From positions 2,059,001 through 2,123,000 of the forward strand of contig JADJXE010000001.1 in assembly GCA_016716005.1 (NCBI GenBank): DNA of 64,000 bases, in the 5' to 3' direction. Below, piece after piece: positions 62,545 through 64,000 of this stretch. The notes beneath the pieces were generated by a model. It saw nothing but the letters and a program-made list of their open reading frames with translations. It was not told where the DNA came from and ran no database searches. Position 1 is the stretch's first letter; each line of letters begins with the position of its first letter. Both the position numbers and the translations under genes were made by a program. The stretch is from Acidimicrobiales bacterium (lineage in GTDB: Bacteria; Actinomycetota; Acidimicrobiia; Acidimicrobiales; JADJXE01).

Positions 62545-64000
62545 ATCCCGCTGCCTTGAGTCGATCGGCGAGGCGTTCCTCAGCGTCTCGCAGCTCCGCC
62601 TGCGACATGGCGAGGAGTTCAAGTGCGGCCGTAGCGTCGAGCGCGTCCGAGTCCGACGAGTACAGATACCGCCCTATGTTCAGATCCCACCCGTTCTCTT
62701 TGATGACCGCATGGTCGACGAGCCGAACATCGATGTTGGTGAGTTCATCGCTAGATCCGTCGCGGACAGCTGCGACGATTGCCTCCACATCATCGACACC
62801 CATCGAGTTCTGGTTCCGGCCCTTGGAGAATCGGCCGGAGGCATCCACGAACAGCACCGCGCCCCGCCGCTCGACCTCCTTCGACGCTCTGAAGATCAGC
62901 AAAGCAGCGGGGATAGAGGTTGAGTAGAAGAGACTCGGAGCGAGGCCGATAACAGCTTCCAGCCGGTCGCTTTCGATGAGGCATTGGCGGATCCTGGCCT
63001 CGGCCGCGCCGCGGAAGAGCACACCGTGGGGCATCACCACTCCGACCCTTCCGAGTTCGTCGTCCATCGACGCCACCATGTGCTGCACCCAAGCCAGGTC
63101 GGCGTACCCGGCCGGAGGCACGCCACAACCGGCCCGCCCCCAAGCATCAGAGACCCAAGTGTCTGCTCCCCAGTTCTTCAGAGAGAACGGCGGGTTGGCG
63201 ATCACGACGTCGAACTTCTCGAGGCGGCCCCGCTTGTCGAGAAACTTCGGCTGGCGCAGCGTGTCTCCGCGCACGACACGGGCGTCCTCGATGTCGTGGA
63301 GGTACAGGTTCATGCGGGCGATCGCGGCCGTGGTGAGGTTGACCTCCTGGCCGTAGAAGCGCATTTGGCGGACAGAGCCGCCGGCCTCGACGACCTCGTT
63401 CGCCGCCTCGACGAGCATGCCTCCCGATCCGCAGGCGGGGTCATAGACCGAGTCGGTCGGCTGTGGGTCGAGGATGCGTGTGAGCAGGCGAACGACGGCG
63501 CGGGGCGTGAAGAACTCGCCAGCCTTCTTCCCCGACTCGTCAGCGAACTGCCTGAGCAGGTACTCGTAGGCATTGCCGAGGATGTCGTGGCCAACCCGAT
63601 CGGGTGACAGGTCGAGCGTGCCGAACGCCTCGATGAGGTTGAGCAGCGACGTCTCGGGCAGCTTGTCCTTGTTGCCCCAGGCGACATCACCGAAGATCCC
63701 AGCGAGCGACTCGGGGTTCGCCTGCTGGATCCGGTCCAGGATCTTCTGGAGCGCGACGCCGACGTTCTCGTGCACGCGGCGGAGGTCCGCCCAGTGGCAG
63801 CCGTCCGGGATCGTAAACCGGTGGTAGTCGGCCTCGATCTCGCCGTCGAGGTCGTCACCCCACTTGGCCTCGGCCGCCGCGTGCTCGGCGTCCCAGGTGT
63901 CGCTGATCCGCTTGTAGAAGAGCAGCGGGAAGATGTACGCCTTGAAGTCCGAGGGGTCGACCGGGCCCCGCAGCGAGTTGGCGGCGGCCCACAACCTGCT
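62537..64000 (-). CDS. hsdM: Type I restriction enzyme M subunit, 5' end cut by the window
   Basis: At least 487 residues; the frame is open to the right edge. N6-adenine methylase motifs: SAM-binding SVYDPACGSGGMLVEA, catalytic FDVVIANPPFSLKNWG. The N-terminal helical region includes AYIFPLLFYKRISDTWDAE. ANTI-restriction or modification state depends on the SAM-bound M2S core. Operon order hsdM–hsdS–hsdR. Confidence 0.94.
   Translation of the reverse strand, partial: SRLWAAANSLRGPVDPSDFKAYIFPLLFYKRISDTWDAEHAAAEAKWGDDLDGEIEADYHRFTIPDGCHWADLRRVHENVGVALQKILDRIQQANPESLAGIFGDVAWGNKDKLPETSLLNLIEAFGTLDLSPDRVGHDILGNAYEYLLRQFADESGKKAGEFFTPRAVVRLLTRILDPQPTDSVYDPACGSGGMLVEAANEVVEAGGSVRQMRFYGQEVNLTTAAIARMNLYLHDIEDARVVRGDTLRQPKFLDKRGRLEKFDVVIANPPFSLKNWGADTWVSDAWGRAGCGVPPAGYADLAWVQHMVASMDDELGRVGVVMPHGVLFRGAAEARIRQCLIESDRLEAVIGLAPSLFYSTSIPAALLIFRASKEVERRGAVLFVDASGRFSKGRNQNSMGVDDVEAIVAAVRDGSSDELTNIDVRLVDHAVIKENGWDLNIGRYLYSSDSDALDATAALELLAMSQAELRDAEERLADRLKAAGYG

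Larger units (their letters stand above)
53953..64000. mobile_element. Left part of a putative tRNA-Gly-integrated defence island
   Basis: From the tRNA-Gly fragment rightward the coding sequence is visibly less G/C-rich, with A/T at third positions far more often, and holds only defence-type genes: ApeA-like HEPN protein, Mrr-STAND NTPase and hsdR/S/M. The right end, a restored tRNA-Gly and an integrase are not in the window, so the boundary at 64000 is only the window edge. Confidence 0.6.

Overview
High-GC actinobacterial chromosome segment centred on the replication-origin neighbourhood. The order gyrA–gyrB–DUF721–recF–dnaN–dnaA–rpmH–rnpA–yidD–yidC–jag–rsmG–parS–parA–parB–trxA–trxB–anti-sigma–sigma–kinase is the classic actinobacterial oriC layout. 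The block DUF5318–PBP … rpsF–ssb–rpsR–rplI–dnaB matches the second conserved mycobacterial block near ponA1. The order is actinobacterial, but several details (kinase without MurJ, orphan FliA/FlgN/FlgL-like genes, PilT-like gene) suggest a deep lineage, perhaps Acidimicrobiia; that placement is inference.

Layout. 1–4.2 kb: PRC/MgtE_N/CBS protein, DUF1003 membrane protein, Fur-family regulator divergent from a metal-type ABC ATPase, mycothiol-type isomerase. 4.2–6.4 kb: three flagellum-related genes (FlgN-like, FlgL-like, FliA-type sigma). 6.4–9 kb: dehydrogenase, tRNA-Ile(GAT), DUF3566, TadE/G-like protein. 9–25 kb: replication, segregation and membrane insertion core, all reading away from the dnaA/rpmH divergence. 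25–36 kb: ECF sigma/anti-sigma/Ser-Thr kinase operon, DegV, DUF6049, GNAT, deacetylase, PilT-like ATPase, CCA-adding enzyme (frameshifted), methyltransferase. 36–45 kb: DUF5318, bifunctional PBP, panB, DUF192 lipoprotein, the rpsF operon and an intein-containing dnaB. 45–48 kb: a four-gene arsenic cluster. 48–53 kb: metallo-beta-lactamase-fold hydrolase, endonuclease V-like protein, alpha/beta hydrolase, VOC protein, small membrane proteins.

52.9 kb to the right edge is accessory. A RES/Xre toxin–antitoxin pair lies next to the 3' half of a tRNA-Gly(CCC) gene whose 5' half is missing. About 160 bp further in, a second copy of the same 14-bp tRNA segment is flanked by inverted pairs of a 9-bp repeat, the layout expected of a tyrosine-integrase attachment site. 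From there the sequence is visibly less GC-rich and carries an ApeA-like HEPN protein, an Mrr-nuclease/STAND NTPase fusion and a type I restriction–modification operon (hsdM truncated by the window end). I read this as the left end of a tRNA-Gly-integrated defence island that continues past 64 kb; no integrase is visible in the window.

Best second-look items: the defence island and its attachment site; the rpmH/rnpA overlap or CTG start; an active-looking kinase standing where mycobacteria have MurJ with a fused pseudokinase; a PilT-like ATPase that has lost its Walker A lysine; the DnaB mini-intein; and a C-run frameshift in the CCA-adding enzyme gene.
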